From NCBI RefSeq assembly GCF_000346465.2, contig NC_034009.1, positions 19,425,606 to 19,489,605 of the forward strand: 64,000 nt of DNA, read 5' to 3'. A model generated the notes under the pieces. The model was not told the origin of the DNA and searched no databases. It saw only the letters and a program-made list of their open reading frames with translations. The translations under genes and the position numbers were made by a program. Positions 46,174-59,073 of this stretch are shown here, one piece after another (the first letter of the stretch is position 1; every line of letters begins with the position of its first letter). Origin of the DNA: Prunus persica (Eukaryota > Streptophyta > Magnoliopsida > Rosales > Rosaceae).

Positions 46174-47640
46174 TGATATCCGGGTTCAATAGGTTCGGAC
46201 CGTCTGATCGGTCTCATTTTCAAATATGTTATTCCTCGTAACCCTAGGATTGTGTACGAATTGGTTGATCGGGAATTGGAGTCCCGAATACTTCAATTTA
46301 AGGAGTTTAGGGTTGGGTAATCGATAACCGTCCGACCAAACCTTCGGGACTTGTTATTTGAATTGATTTGGACCTTAGGAACTCTCAGATTGGAAATCAG
46401 AGGTCGCGGGCCTCGTGGGCCCTTATTGGTTAGAAAGGAAAAGTTGGCCAAATCGTTGACCTTGGACCTATCGAGACCGTCTTAACAGAAGATATGCATT
46501 AAATTCCGGGAATTAGGGTTTTCTTTCTAATTTAAAATTCGTGTTCAAAATATAATTTTGATGTCTCGATGTTTCTTTAATAGGTGCTCAGGCTCTGGCT
46601 AGCCAGCAGGCTGGACTCCCACATGGCCATACCAACTTGGACTTTCTGTGAGTGGACTTTGTTTTAAATAAGCATTGTTTTAAAGTATAAATTGCATGCA
46701 CAAAAAGGGATTTTCAAATTTATATTTGTTTTTACTTGGATATGGGAAATATTGAAAATTTATGCATGTTTGCATGTGAGAATTATAAAGTTTTTATGGC
46801 ATTGAATGGAAGTAATAAGGGATTGAAATATGATTTGTGCACGTGGTATATGTTTACCATAGTATATACCTTTGGGTATTCTAGACACTCAGTAACTCTT
46901 CGGATGTGTGTTGGGAATCGGGCACCCCTGACTGGGTGTACCGAAGACCTTGACATGCTGTCTGGGCACATATGAATCATTTCAACCGCACGTGTATTAA
47001 GGATTCTGCTGTGCGTGTCAAGGGAGCAATAGTCCCCCAGTTGGACTGCTCATTCCCTGGCCACATGAGTATTGAGGATTCTGCCATGTGGTCTAGTAAA
47101 ACAATCCTCGTGTTGGATTGTTTTCCCCTGGTACATAGCAATAGATGTGCGTACGTTTATATAAGTATAAAAAGAGATTTATGGGATTAAACAGGTTTTG
47201 AAATCAAGCACGTGTATAAAGGTTTTACATGCATGGCTTTCGATCAAATGTTTTCGAAAAGGCGGGGTTAGTATGTTTGTTATAATTATGTTTAAACTTT
47301 CTTTTCGTCCACTCACATTTTTTATTTTGGCCCCCCTAGGCCGTGACTTGAGGAGCTTAACAACCAAGATCAGAAACTCTCTCCGCTCGATCGTCTCCAT
47401 TGTAGGACTTTATTTTTTTTTGTCATATCTACTGTATATGACTTGTAAACTAATGAGATCCTTAGAATGCTCTGATTACGCCTTGTAGGGTTGGATTTGT
47501 GGCCAGAGGCCATTTGTAAATTGTGTGTGTTGGTGTCTAGTTATTTTAACTGTGTTTCTTACATGTGTAAATTTTGGAATTACCCTTTTTTTAGGAGAGA
47601 CTCTGCCTAAATTTCGATAGAAGTCTTGACCCTTTTATGC

Positions 47641-50600
47641 TTTTAAGATGGGAAAAAGGGTTCTCTATATTCTCATAATTACAATCTCTATGTCAAGCTC
47701 TAATTATATTTCTCAAAGATTTATTTCAGAATTGCAAATCTCCAGTCTCAATTCTCAAATCACAACTCAGGGAATCTTATTTGGATTCTCAAAATCACAA
47801 CAAAATATCAATCAAGTCACCAAGGTAACAGCTTAAAAGTGGCATTTTCATTTGTACACTCCGATGTTTGGAGTTTCCCAATTAGTTCAAATATGTGTCT
47901 TATTTCCTTTTCGTAGATTCCCGCCATTCATGAATTTTCTCCATAAAAAATAAATATAAAGTGTTTGATTTCTTTTTTCGTTTTAAGAAATATGTACAAA
48001 ATCTGCTAAGCACTTCCATTAAAGCATTGTAATGCGAACCGATCATTCTGCTTTGGTACAATTTTTATTTGTGAAATTTTTTTCTTAAACCTGTCCGAAC
48101 TAGATTTTAGCAAACCATCGGTAATATAGACTTTTTGAAATAATATTTTATCACATGGAGTAGTTTTAAAAGTTGTCACCTGATTACATAGGAGAAAGCT
48201 AGAGAAGTGAAAATAACAAGATAGAAAGAGATGGATTGGGGTTGGCTTTTCATTTTAGCTTTTTCCATATTACGTATTTAATTTCTATTTAAATTAAAAT
48301 TTTATAAAGGAAAAATTGAGAACTTTGGAGAAAAGATTTGGGTCCTGGCTGGGTATCTAGACATCACTGGTTTCCATAAAATATCTATTAAAGAACAAAG
48401 AAATGAGAAGAGAACCAACATGTTGGAGCATCCAAAATGGTGGGCTCTAAATTTGTTGCTCTACTACCAATTTATTTTATTTTATTTTATTTATACAAGC
48501 GGTATTGGAGGAAGGAGGAATCAATATATCTAGGATGCAGATGTAAATGTTCTTAACCACTTAGACTATAAGTCCCTTGCTGCTCTATTATTACTTTTAA
48601 AGACCCTTTTAGTAACTAAGGGAGATCTTTGGGGCTTTAAAGGAATAATTGCTACAATGAGAAAGGTTCTAAACTAGGGTCTCTACATTTTGGGTAACAT
48701 ATTTTTTAGGGAGAAGAATGAGAAGGAGAAGCTTCTTTTTTTGTCCTTGATTTTTGGGATCTAGGGTTTCTAGAGAAGAGAGAGTAGAGGAAGAGGAGAG
48801 GAAGAGGAGAGAGCAGAAAGAAGCGGAAATAACAAAAATGAAAAAGAATCAGGGCACTATGGGGACGACACTTATATGTTTATATGAAGGGTATTTGACT
48901 AATAGCATGTGACCAAAAGTCTATATCGTAATATGCAAAAATTCCATTATTGAATAGAGGTTTTGGAAAGGGTTTATTTTAGCCAATGTCACTAGTTTTT
49001 ATGTGGTAATTTGATTATATGCTAATTTTTCTATGTTGTCTTGACTACTTTTATAAACATTTCAACCAAAAAAATATCAAATTCCGACAACATTAAAGTT
49101 TTGTATCTATTGCAAATTTAGGAACAATAGAGTTTGCTATAAAATTATTTATAAATCCATTGGTTTATGCTCAATTATTTACAACCCGTTAAATGTACTT
49201 TGCTTTCCATATTTTCTGTTGGATTAAAATACCCCATATAATTGGGTCATTTTAACGTCAGCCTGATTTAAAATGTGTTGAATGCATGTCATTGGATGAG
49301 ATACAAACTCCGGTGGAGTTCAGCTTTTAGCCCCATTTTCGGGCTTCTCGAAAACCTAGCCCCCTCTCTCCTAAAATCTGCTCTAGAATTATTTTCATTT
49401 TGAAGGGAGAGGAAGTCATTATTCTTCCTCCCTTCTCCCCTTCTTCCTTCTTCCCTTCTTCTCTCTTCCTTCATTTTCAAAGATATAATGTTTCTCCTAT
49501 TTGTCTTCGTTTTGTTATAAATTTTCTCCACTTTTCATAGGCATATGCGTCTCGGCATCGGATCTTCACTTGCGTTTTGGTGTCGAATCTTTACCACCAT
49601 TCTTTTTGCGGTTTCTTCATGTTTGGGTTTTTTATGTAGTTTTCACCTCTCCTTGTGTGAGAGTTTTTCATCTCTCCTTTGTGAGAGCTTTTCACCTTTC
49701 TTATGTGATAGTTTTATTTGTATTATTATGGCTTGATTTTTTCAAGTTTTATCTCTTTTTGGTTGTTCTGAGTTTCAACTCTTAGTTGAGATGCATATAC
49801 CAGAATTTCTTCGATCCTGCGTGATCATTAGTGGAAGAATCCTAGATCGTCTTAATTTTGATGTTAGATCACTTCATTATTATGATAGCTCTTTATGACT
49901 AGTGATTTTTTTGGCTATATTACAATTCCATAATTTCTTTACCAAAAAAAAAATATATAATTTAAAATGCGCCCTATTTTCAGGCTCATTGTGGGTGTGG
50001 GAGAGCCCCATTGGGTTTCTAAATTATAAAGCCACCATTGTAAATGTACTTGGCATGATATGAATTTGAATCGGACAAAAAAAGCTGTATGAAAGTAGTT
50101 TTAACAAATTTTATAACTTTTGAAGAGACATACGACCACAGATGAGCTTTATCAAGGTCAGGTATTTCAATTGACTTCCAAGACTCGTAGTGAAAATTCG
50201 ATATTTGCTTTAGATGGTACTTGATTCTACGTCCACCCAAGATTTTTATGTAGACACCAAGGCTGCTAATTTTTTATTTGAATTATGAAACCTCAGGAAT
50301 TTTATGAAAACACCGAAAACTTTAAGGATGTTAATATAAATAACTCTTACCTTAATTGGTGAGGCAACCTGAATGAAGTAATGCCAGAAATAGATAATAA
50401 AGAAGCACATTCCATAATTGATTATTTTTTTTTCCTTACACTAATGTGCCAGAAATAAGTTGGAGTGAAAAGGGTGATCCAGTAGCCAAACCTGTTGCTT
50501 CAACAACTAATTTCCTGCTGAATGTTTTTATGCTTACCCGTTAATTAATCAGTCAGATATAAGCTAAGGCCAAATTTCTTTATTATTATTTTGTGTACAA

Positions 50601-53060
50601 TATTAATTATAGAATTAATATATTCCGCAAGTGGATGACCTTTCATACTTGATTAGAGTGAGAAATGGCTTTGCCAGAATACACATGATGCTTCGATTTT
50701 TAGCTATACAAATCTTGCGAATAGAGCAAAAAAGCATGGTATTAATAAGATTAAAAGCTCCTCATGGGGCAGGTATAGGATTTAACTATAATCGGGTTCC
50801 TTAATATCAACCAACTTCCAGTCTAGTAGTATATTTTCTTCTCAATATTAAGAGGTTCTAAGTTCGAATCTTTCACTCTAAAAAAGAAATATCTAAAGAC
50901 CACGGATATTCATGCCGCCCAATGTTGATGTGACAAGTGAACAGTAATTACCTATATATATATATATATATGTACATGTCTCACTACTAAGGTTCGTTAT
51001 TACCAGTCCATGTACCTTGTAATCCTTTTCTAGAATGAGATATTTAGAAATCTAGAATTTTAGAAATTTTCATTTTTGCGTTATATAATAATGTGAGCTG
51101 ATTGAGAAGCAAATATTTATTATTAAAAAAAAATATTAACGCAAATATGTAGCAGTGTAGTAGTTGTCATTATAATTTGTTATAAAGCTAAAACTTGACA
51201 ATGAGAAAATGAAAAAAAAAAAAAAAAAAAAATCGACCTCTCTAGGAAAAATCTCATACCCATTTCTAAATTCTGAGTGCTTTATATGGAAGAAAAAATT
51301 GACGGAAAATTAGAATGCATGCAAGAATTGGAGGACGACAGAGACTAAAAATTGAGTTGGATGACCAAAATGAAACTCGGACAGAAATTAGCCAACATGA
51401 CATCATATACCCTAGGAGAGAATTAGCAATAAAATTAGAACTTTCTCATAATCATGTGTTGCATGGTTTGGTAAATGGACGGCCAAAAGTCTTAACATGC
51501 TTTTGAGACCGATAAATTAGCTTCAAGTTGCTAAGCTTACTAACACGAGGAATTCGAACTGTGGACCAACGTATTAGAAAACCTATTAATTTGTAAACTT
51601 ATATGCCAAAAATGAGAAAACTACTAGTAGTCGGCTATTGGAGATTTGGCTTTTTGTTAAGTCAACAATTACATAGCTAAGCTATCTTAGGCATGCACAA
51701 TATGATACTCATATAATCTTAACAAAGCTTTTCGACATCCGATGAAATGGCTGGCTTCAAGTTCTTAACTTTTCCAGCTCATGAAAATGAAAAGAAAAAA
51801 GCAACCTATTATGAGGCAAACCCAAAACCCTAAAGTATCTATAATGGGCTTTCTAAACCACCTCTTTAGACAAAATTTGGGAAAAAAATTGAAGAAACAT
51901 AACTCCAACCATGCTCAAAGAGTACTGAGTATAGTCGGTCCTAAGATTTGTTTGGTTATGAGACAAAAACAAAAACGGAGACTCTTCATACGTATTTATA
52001 TGCTGCATTAATTAAGTTATTCTCTTTTACTATGTGACATACGATCGACTTAATTATTAAATAAGTGAGTTAAGATTAACTAGCATTTGACCCAAACATG
52101 AAATGTTAAGTACGATCCAAACATGACACAACAAAACTCAAATGCGATCACTTTTCTCTTATTATATTTTGTGGGTTTTACAAGTATTATAATCATATGG
52201 CAAACTAGATGATTTAACTATTTAGAAGTGATGTTAAAAGCGCTTTTAGATCATCCAAACCATTTTTCAAAACTTTTGGGAACAATGCTACGTATTGAGC
52301 GAGAATAAAAGTGCTTCCAATACAAACACGCTTCTAAAACAGAAATTCCGGTTGTACTGTACACACACAAGTTGGTTTGATCTCTGTAAGACAGGCACAT
52401 CCAGCCCGGTGGTTATCTACTCACTAAAAAACTAATCACTCTCAACTACAAATTTGTTAATAAGTTCTATTTATTAAACCAAAATTAACCATTCATACAT
52501 ACATGTTAATTTATACGTACTTATCGAGTACGGGCACTAATCCCACCATATCTATGAACCTTGGATATCTAAAAACTACGGGATCCCAAGATTTGTCATT
52601 GTAAGACTAAATTTCAAACCCTAAAACCCAGGCTGAGCTCACATGCCTTGGTTCATGTTCCTTGCTAACTACGATATATATATATATATATATGTATATG
52701 GTTATGGTATGGGTTATGATAACGTATAAGAAGGTTATTGATGATGGTGATACAACCCTCGGTGCATGTGAACAGCTTATTTGCCCAACACTTCCGTCAC
52801 ACGGTGCCGTAATAGTAGCGTTAAGTCACCAAAACTTCTTATAATCGCTATCATATTTTGAGTGTTGAATTAGATTCCAAGGTATTATAGGGGTCCGAAT
52901 CTGAGACTACTGATTGACAAATCATGTCTCTTTTTCATTTGGTTAGACCTAGTTGATGAGTGTTGATCAAACTTTAAATAATGACAACTATAATAAATAT
53001 TATACACACATTTATCCAGCATGGCATTGTTGGGCACTCCATGTGTGCAAACCCTAAATA
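47641..53060. other. intergenic, no gene recognised
   Basis: AT-rich DNA with small ORFs lacking recognisable domains. A retroposon-like segment may end in an A-rich tail at about 49944-49953. AT dinucleotide runs lie near 50953 and 52675. A poly-A run lies at about 51211-51230. I see no RNA gene. Confidence 0.45.
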
Positions 53061-53067
53061 TTTCATG

Positions 53068-53075
53068 TATATAAA
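53068..53075 (+). promoter_or_regulatory. TATA box of the peroxidase gene
   Basis: TATATAAA followed by a C-rich stretch, 69 bases before the peroxidase ATG at 53144. The spacing would give a 5' leader of roughly 35-45 bases. Confidence 0.65.
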
Positions 53076-53143
53076 CCCCCAAGGGTTTCATTGAACTTTA
53101 CCACATCCAAGCCTAATTAGGGTTTTTTTTTGGGAGAGGGAAA

Positions 53144-55695
53144 ATGATGATGAGAAGCCAAATATCATTTGTGTTTCTTGTTCTCCCATGTTTGGGTCTA
53201 GTTACTCTGAGCTTGTGTCTAGGGTTTGTGAGTGCTGCTTCTTCGTTGCCACAGCCTAACAAGTTGACTTGGCATTATTACAAAATCCATAATACTTGTC
53301 ATGAAGCAGAGATTTATGTAAGGCACCAAGTGCAGTTGCTTTGGAACAAGGATAAAACCATCACCCCCAAGCTCCTCAGGTTGCTCTACTCCGATTGCTT
53401 CGTCACGGTATGTGCTTCTAATCATTTCTACTCAGCTTGCTCCTCCTCATTGTTTCTCAGATCAATTAAATTTGTGTATGTATCTTTGTTTTTGTGGCCA
53501 AAGTGAAGCAATGAAAGCTTTTCCCTTCAGCTCATGTATGAATTAATTAGCTATTTAAAACGATAATAATTCACACAAAAAAAAAAAAACAAAGTGAAAA
53601 ATTCCCTTCGGCTATATGTTATTCTTTTTTTGGGGTCAGAAATACATTAATATCTGGTTCCCTACTTACTATAATATATTACCACAATTTTTCCACAAAA
53701 TATATTTAATTCCCTTCGGTGGTAAACCACCTTTGTTTTTCCTATATTATATTTTCTCTATCCCTCTTTTTTTTTTTTTTTTTTTGGGGGGGGGGGGGAT
53801 GATTATGGAAGCCTCTTAGGAAGATTAAAATACCCTTCCTTTACTAATTAATCTGATAATGCTTATAAAATTTATTGAATTTTAAAAATAGTTAAATGTA
53901 TGTACGAATTAATAGATTTATTTTATACATTGAAAATGCAGGGTTGTGATGCATCAGTGCTCCTTGATGGTCCAAACTCAGAAAAAACTGCACCACAAAA
54001 TTATGGGCTTGGAGGGTTTGTTTTCATCGACAAGGTCAAAAGTGTTCTTGAACAACGTTGCCCTGGTGTGGTCTCTTGTGCTGATATTCTCAACCTTGCC
54101 GCTAGAGATGCCGTTCATTTGGTACCACTCTGACCTCCTATAATTTTTGGTCCTGTAGTTTGCAGATTTTATCATTTTGATCCTTGTAAGTTTTAAATTC
54201 AAGCGATTCGAGAATATGTTATAAATTCTGTGATAAATTCTATTATATCTCATTATCAAAATGTAACGAAATTGGAAAATATTTCAGAATTTGTAACGTG
54301 TCTTTAAATTGCTCATGATTTAAGACTACATGAATAAAATTGATAGAAATGAAACTACATGGTTCATATTGTAGGCAAACCGTATAGACTAAAAGTGACT
54401 TGCTATTAAAACTAATATTTATCAAAATTCAAAGCACTAAGTTTTTATTGTATTTATTAATCTTCAATAGGCAGGCGCACCATCTTATCCTGTTCTTACG
54501 GGAAGAAGAGACGGCCTGACATCTAGCAAATCATCCGTGGATCTTCCCTCACCGTCCATCTCATGGCAGGCTGCGCTCACATACTTCAAATCTAGGGGCT
54601 TGGATGTATTGGATATGACCACTCTCCTCGGTAAGAAACAGAAATTACGAAAATGAGTTTCACCAGTCCATTTTATACATCCAAGTCCGGCCCACTTTTT
54701 TGTTTTATGTTTTTTACTTTTTGAGTACAAGCGCTAATCTAAACAAGGAAAGAGGGTTTCTCACACACACTACAGCAGTGCCATAGGGTTTGAAACTTGA
54801 AATCACTAGTCAACAGTCAATGTATTTTTCCACTCTGCTAGACAAATTGGTTGATGATTTTTTATATTTTAAATTCATTATTTATTGCATAAAATTGCTT
54901 TGAACACAGACAGGGTGGCATGATTGAACAACTGTTGAAGCGAAACCCTTGCTAAGATTTAGTGGCTTGTAATGCGTGTTGTATTTTAACCGGCAATGTC
55001 TACTACTCATCATGTCACATGGCATTCCATTAAGTTACAGGCTTAAGTTTTTTCTCGATTTAGCGCGAATAGGGTTGAACCCTCCACACGGGAATTAGGA
55101 TTTAGGGTTTAGGGCAGTTTGGTTAATGGTTGCTTAAAAACTTGTAGCGAATGATATATGGACTTGAAAATTGAAGGTCCGAAAGCAATTGACTTTGAAG
55201 CTGCAAAAGCCTGGTTTTTCTGGGTTTCTACCTTTAAAATGCATTTCTGATGGTTTCTCTTTGTCAGGCGCACATTCAATGGGCAAAACACATTGTCGTT
55301 ACATTGTTGATCGGCTGTACAATTTCAATAACACGGGAAAGCCAGACCCAAGCATGGAACGTTCATTCATATCCGACATGAGAAAGCTTTGCCCGCCGAG
55401 AACAAAGAAGGGGCAGAGCGACCCGCTGGTGTATCTAAACCCGGGGTTCGGCGCAAACCACACATTCACAGAATCGTACTACTCTAGAGTCCTATCTCAC
55501 AAAGCTGTACTTGGAATTGATCAACAGCTACTGTATGGTGATGACACTAAGGAAATTACCAAAGAGTTTGCTGCCGGTTTTGAGGACTTTCGGAAGTCAT
55601 TTGCTCTATCAATAAACCGGATGGGAGCTTACCAGGTTTTGACAGGAAACCAGGGAGAGATACGAAAAAATTGCCGAATTCCAAATAAGAAGTAG
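53144..55695 (+). CDS. PER26-like: class III peroxidase, peroxidase-26 type, four exons
   Basis: Exons 53144-53407, 53942-54121, 54471-54630 and 55268-55695 join in phase to 343 residues. The N-terminus is a signal peptide (about residues 1-31, hydrophobic [12 protein letters not shown]), so the product should be secreted. Family features are [10 protein letters not shown], the [15 protein letters not shown] block and the proximal haem-ligand region [14 protein letters not shown]. The C-terminal part has [19 protein letters not shown]. Sequence style matches Arabidopsis peroxidase 26 (from memory), including [20 protein letters not shown] and [16 protein letters not shown]. The distal site reads [13 protein letters not shown]: the usual F-H-D becomes Y-S-D, so the acid-base histidine is replaced by serine. 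Peroxidase chemistry may therefore be weak or changed. Three phase-consistent GT-AG introns are typical of this family. Confidence 0.95.
53767..53798. repeat. T19 G13 homopolymer junction in peroxidase intron 1
   Basis: Nineteen T followed by thirteen G. Such a run is prone to sequencing or assembly length error and has no coding consequence. Confidence 0.9.
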
Positions 55696-58398
55696 ATGGC
55701 AAATAATGCGTGATCATTTAGCTATTAAGAAAGGGCCAAAATGGTCATCAGGGTGGCATTGTTTTGTGATGGTTAAGGACGAATAATTAATAATGACCTA
55801 ATAAAATTATCAAACAAAGTTTCTTAGGTTGACTCTCAGCATATGATATTTTTGTATAACTGTCAATAAATCCCTCCCTCAAAGTAATCACATTCTCAAG
55901 TCCACAAGATATCAGAACTCTCAGCACCAAGTTTGCTCTTCAAAATATGATGTTAATGAAGATTACAAGATTGAGAAATAGTCATGTTCGTCAAACCTGT
56001 AACAGGTACCCGCCAAAGCAAAGCAGTCAGACCTCCATGCACGAAAACAGAGAAACTTCTTCCCTCTTTAGAATCTCTCTGCTGGCTTCAAAATGAGGAA
56101 GAGAACAATATAAGCTCTGACAAAGACCAGCCAGGAAAAAAAAATTGACTCGGGCAAAGTACAAAGGAAATAAAGGCATATGCTCTTTTTCACAATCATT
56201 TTAGGGACAAATTGGGTACTGGAAATAATTGGCTTGCTCTAAAGTTATAAAAATAAATTAAAATACTGTGAATTAAAAAAAAAAAAAAAAAAAAGAGTAA
56301 GGGAAACAGTTAATGGTTCTCAAGCCCATAATTTCAGGAACAAATTTGTTCCTGGAAATGCTAGAAAATATTGTCAAAATGGTACCAATTGATGGATACT
56401 CCACAGAATCCCTAAATAATTACCATTACAAACATGGTGAATATGTAACCATGTCCAGCTCGCTATAATATGCAAATAAGATTAACTAAAAGTATGGGCT
56501 CTAAAGCTAGTATTTCCAGTTCAAATACCTCTTCAAATTGTTAGCACCAACTAAAACCCTGAGGAGCAAAGGTAATTATAATACAGAAGATTCATGAAGT
56601 AAAATCTATTGGGAAGCAAGTAGAAAGTTTTCAGATTTTGACACTAGGTCACCAATGAAGTACTTGATAATCCTAATGTCCTCTCCAAACTTATTTTTCT
56701 TCCATGTTAAATTTTTATTTAATTACAAAATACTAATCCAAAAAGGTCTCTGAAAGCCTCCTGTTTTTCCACACCCCTATATCATATGGAAATTGTTCAC
56801 AGGAATATGCAGGGAAAAGGACAATACAAATAAACCTGCAGATTTGATGTTCAGCACCCAACTGACAATTTTGAGTCATTAAATAAACCGATTTTTAGAA
56901 ACTTAAAATCTAATACATTACCACACTTCCACTACTCAGTTTTTCTTTCTGACAAAGATGACGTTCTACACTATTACTCTGTCCAACATTACTTTTCCTC
57001 ATTTTCCTCTGTCTCTCTGGTTCTCTTTTCGTCAAAGCCTTCCAGAAAAATGTTCTCATATTTTCCTTCACATACTTAATTAAGAAATAAACACAAAGTA
57101 AAGGCTTTAAAAAAAAGGTTATTGAGAATCTGATGGAGAGTAAATGCCAAGTCACACCTACTGCTGGGTAACAAGATCTATATTAGCTTCAACAATACAC
57201 ACGATATTTGAAAACTGAAGGAAACCCAGATGCTATTCTACACCATCATAGTCTAACGAGGTAGAATTCTAACCGACAGAGAGAGAGGCTAAAGAAAATA
57301 CTCAAATTCTTCTGAACCACCAAGTACAAAAGTCTCCCTTTGTAAAAATGATTTCCCCAAGAAAACAAGATAACAAACAAGACAAAAAGAGGACATTATT
57401 CAGATCAATGTAGTCAGTGTCACAATGAAGTGGCTTGAAGTTCATCTCAACATCACCAGATAAATTGAGGCCTTCATTGGTGGCAGCAGGTACTTCATAT
57501 TGGTACAAATTAAGGGTGGCAATTTGTGTTAATGGATCCTGTACGTGTCGTGTCATCAGTGGTTCGAGTCAAAAAATAGTTAACCCTAACCTGATCCATG
57601 TAATTAATCATGCCGAATGACTCAACACTAGGGTTACAATCAGGCCGTGTTCGGGTTGCCCCATGTATATTGTGATTCAAAAATAAATAAACTTAAAACG
57701 AAGGGCCCATTTGGCAACGTCTTCATTTTTTGTTTAAGTTTTTTTTTGTTTTTTGTTTTTGTTTTTCGATTAGAGATAGAAAGGAGATATATGGGAAAAA
57801 GGAAGGGCTGGAGGAAGGATGGTGAGAGGGAGGGGGAAAAATGTGTATTGCTGCATAAAATGAAAACTAAAACAAATATTCATTTTCAAGTTTATGTTTC
57901 ATTCTTTCATTTATTCCTCACCCTTCCCTCAACTCTTCTTCATCCCTCTTTTCCTTCCTCTATTTCATCTCTATTTCTAACCAAAAATGAAAAGGTTATC
58001 AAATGGGCGTTAAGTTTCCTTCATTTCTAAACTAAACTTGTTCTTCATTTCTGAACCAAACATGCCACTTAAACGTCACAAATAAATTAAAAATTTGCTA
58101 AACATGTCCCTTCATTTTTGTCAGCATGACTATTTTATCCTAATTAAATCTTCACCCGCATTTTGAGAGTATTAACTGATCTTAATATTAAGTTCGCTAC
58201 TACACATCTTTGAGTTGAACTTAAATCCTGATATGACAAGAAAACTGTCCACAAACAGTCAAAAGTGCAGCATCAAAGAAGAAAGCCCGAAGGATCACAT
58301 AAATATAGCTATCTGCAAGTGACCACCAGCCAAGAGTTCAAATCCTAATTCAGACAACAATAATGTTGAAACTAATGATGTAAACAAACTAAAAGAAA

Positions 58399-58401
<3 letters not shown>
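55696..58401. other. intergenic between peroxidase and TBC genes, no gene recognised
   Basis: Contains the peroxidase 3' flank, a poly-A run at about 56276-56294 and short ORFs without domains. The segment near 57535-57660 (GTGTCGTGTCATC..., GGCCGTGTTCGGGTT) looks like a dispersed repeat rather than a gene. Confidence 0.45.

Positions 58402-58473
<72 letters not shown>
58402..58473. repeat. (AG)n microsatellite, about 36 units
   Basis: Uninterrupted AG/GA run, downstream of the TBC gene stop codon and possibly in its 3' UTR region. Confidence 0.97.
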
Positions 58474-58476
<3 letters not shown>

Positions 58477-59073
58477 ATCGGTAAAAGAGGAAGGCAAGTT
58501 TCGTAAACTTTACATCTGGAATCTCAATCAATGTGCCCAAAACGAAAATCCAATGACGATATAGAGGCAGTTCAATATAAAATTTCTATAGCTACATAAG
58601 CTAATAATTACTATTATAAATCTAAATAACGTATATCAAGATTTCACCCGTCTTCCTAAAAAGTTGATACAGATTCACTTTGCAGGATTTCCCATCAACC
58701 AAATAATATAAATAACACGATCACTTTTTCACATACCACTCCTTAAGAGCTGATATTTATTCCATTCAAATTCAAACAAAACCATGATTTATCATTTGAT
58801 GGAATGCTAAAATGTACCAAAACTAGAAACAAAAAAGAGAAAGCCCTAATCTAGAAACATTTCCAAGTCAGCTCAGACTGAAACTCATGTGGAGTTCCAT
58901 ACAAATGAAAGAAAAGAAAATCACACGGTGTTTACCTTGCAAAAAATTTGAAGGAGACAACATAAGTGCAAATAACCGGACCAATTTACAAACAGCAATG
59001 GTGCTTCAGCTTGAATTTGTGAGTGTAATCAGATCAGAGTGTCATCACCTTGCTATCTGGGAATGAAAAGATC

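Larger units (their letters stand above)
44706..47640 (+). mobile_element. long ORF-less repeat element (LTR-like), copy 2
   Basis: Starts TGTAACATCCCGACC and follows the same block order as copy 1 (15660-20122, minus strand). Shared blocks include a CT microsatellite, CACGACGGTATGCTCGG, CCGGGTTCAATAGGTTCGGAC, GTGAGTGGACTTTG and GAGGATTCTGCCATGTGGTC, and it ends near GAGACTCTGCCTAAATTTCG. No coding domain is present. It is interrupted by a hAT-like insertion at 45637-46173. Its right end is approximate. Confidence 0.7.

Noticed and set aside
49545..49785. Phe/Ser/Leu-rich plus-strand ORFs as a membrane protein gene
   Set aside because: Low-complexity T-rich DNA with internal repeats and overlapping frames; no family resemblance, and an A-rich tail downstream suggests a retroposed repeat.
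57535..57625. tRNA-like GGTTCGAGTC box B motif near 57560
   Set aside because: No matching box A or cloverleaf could be built; the surroundings look like a dispersed repeat.
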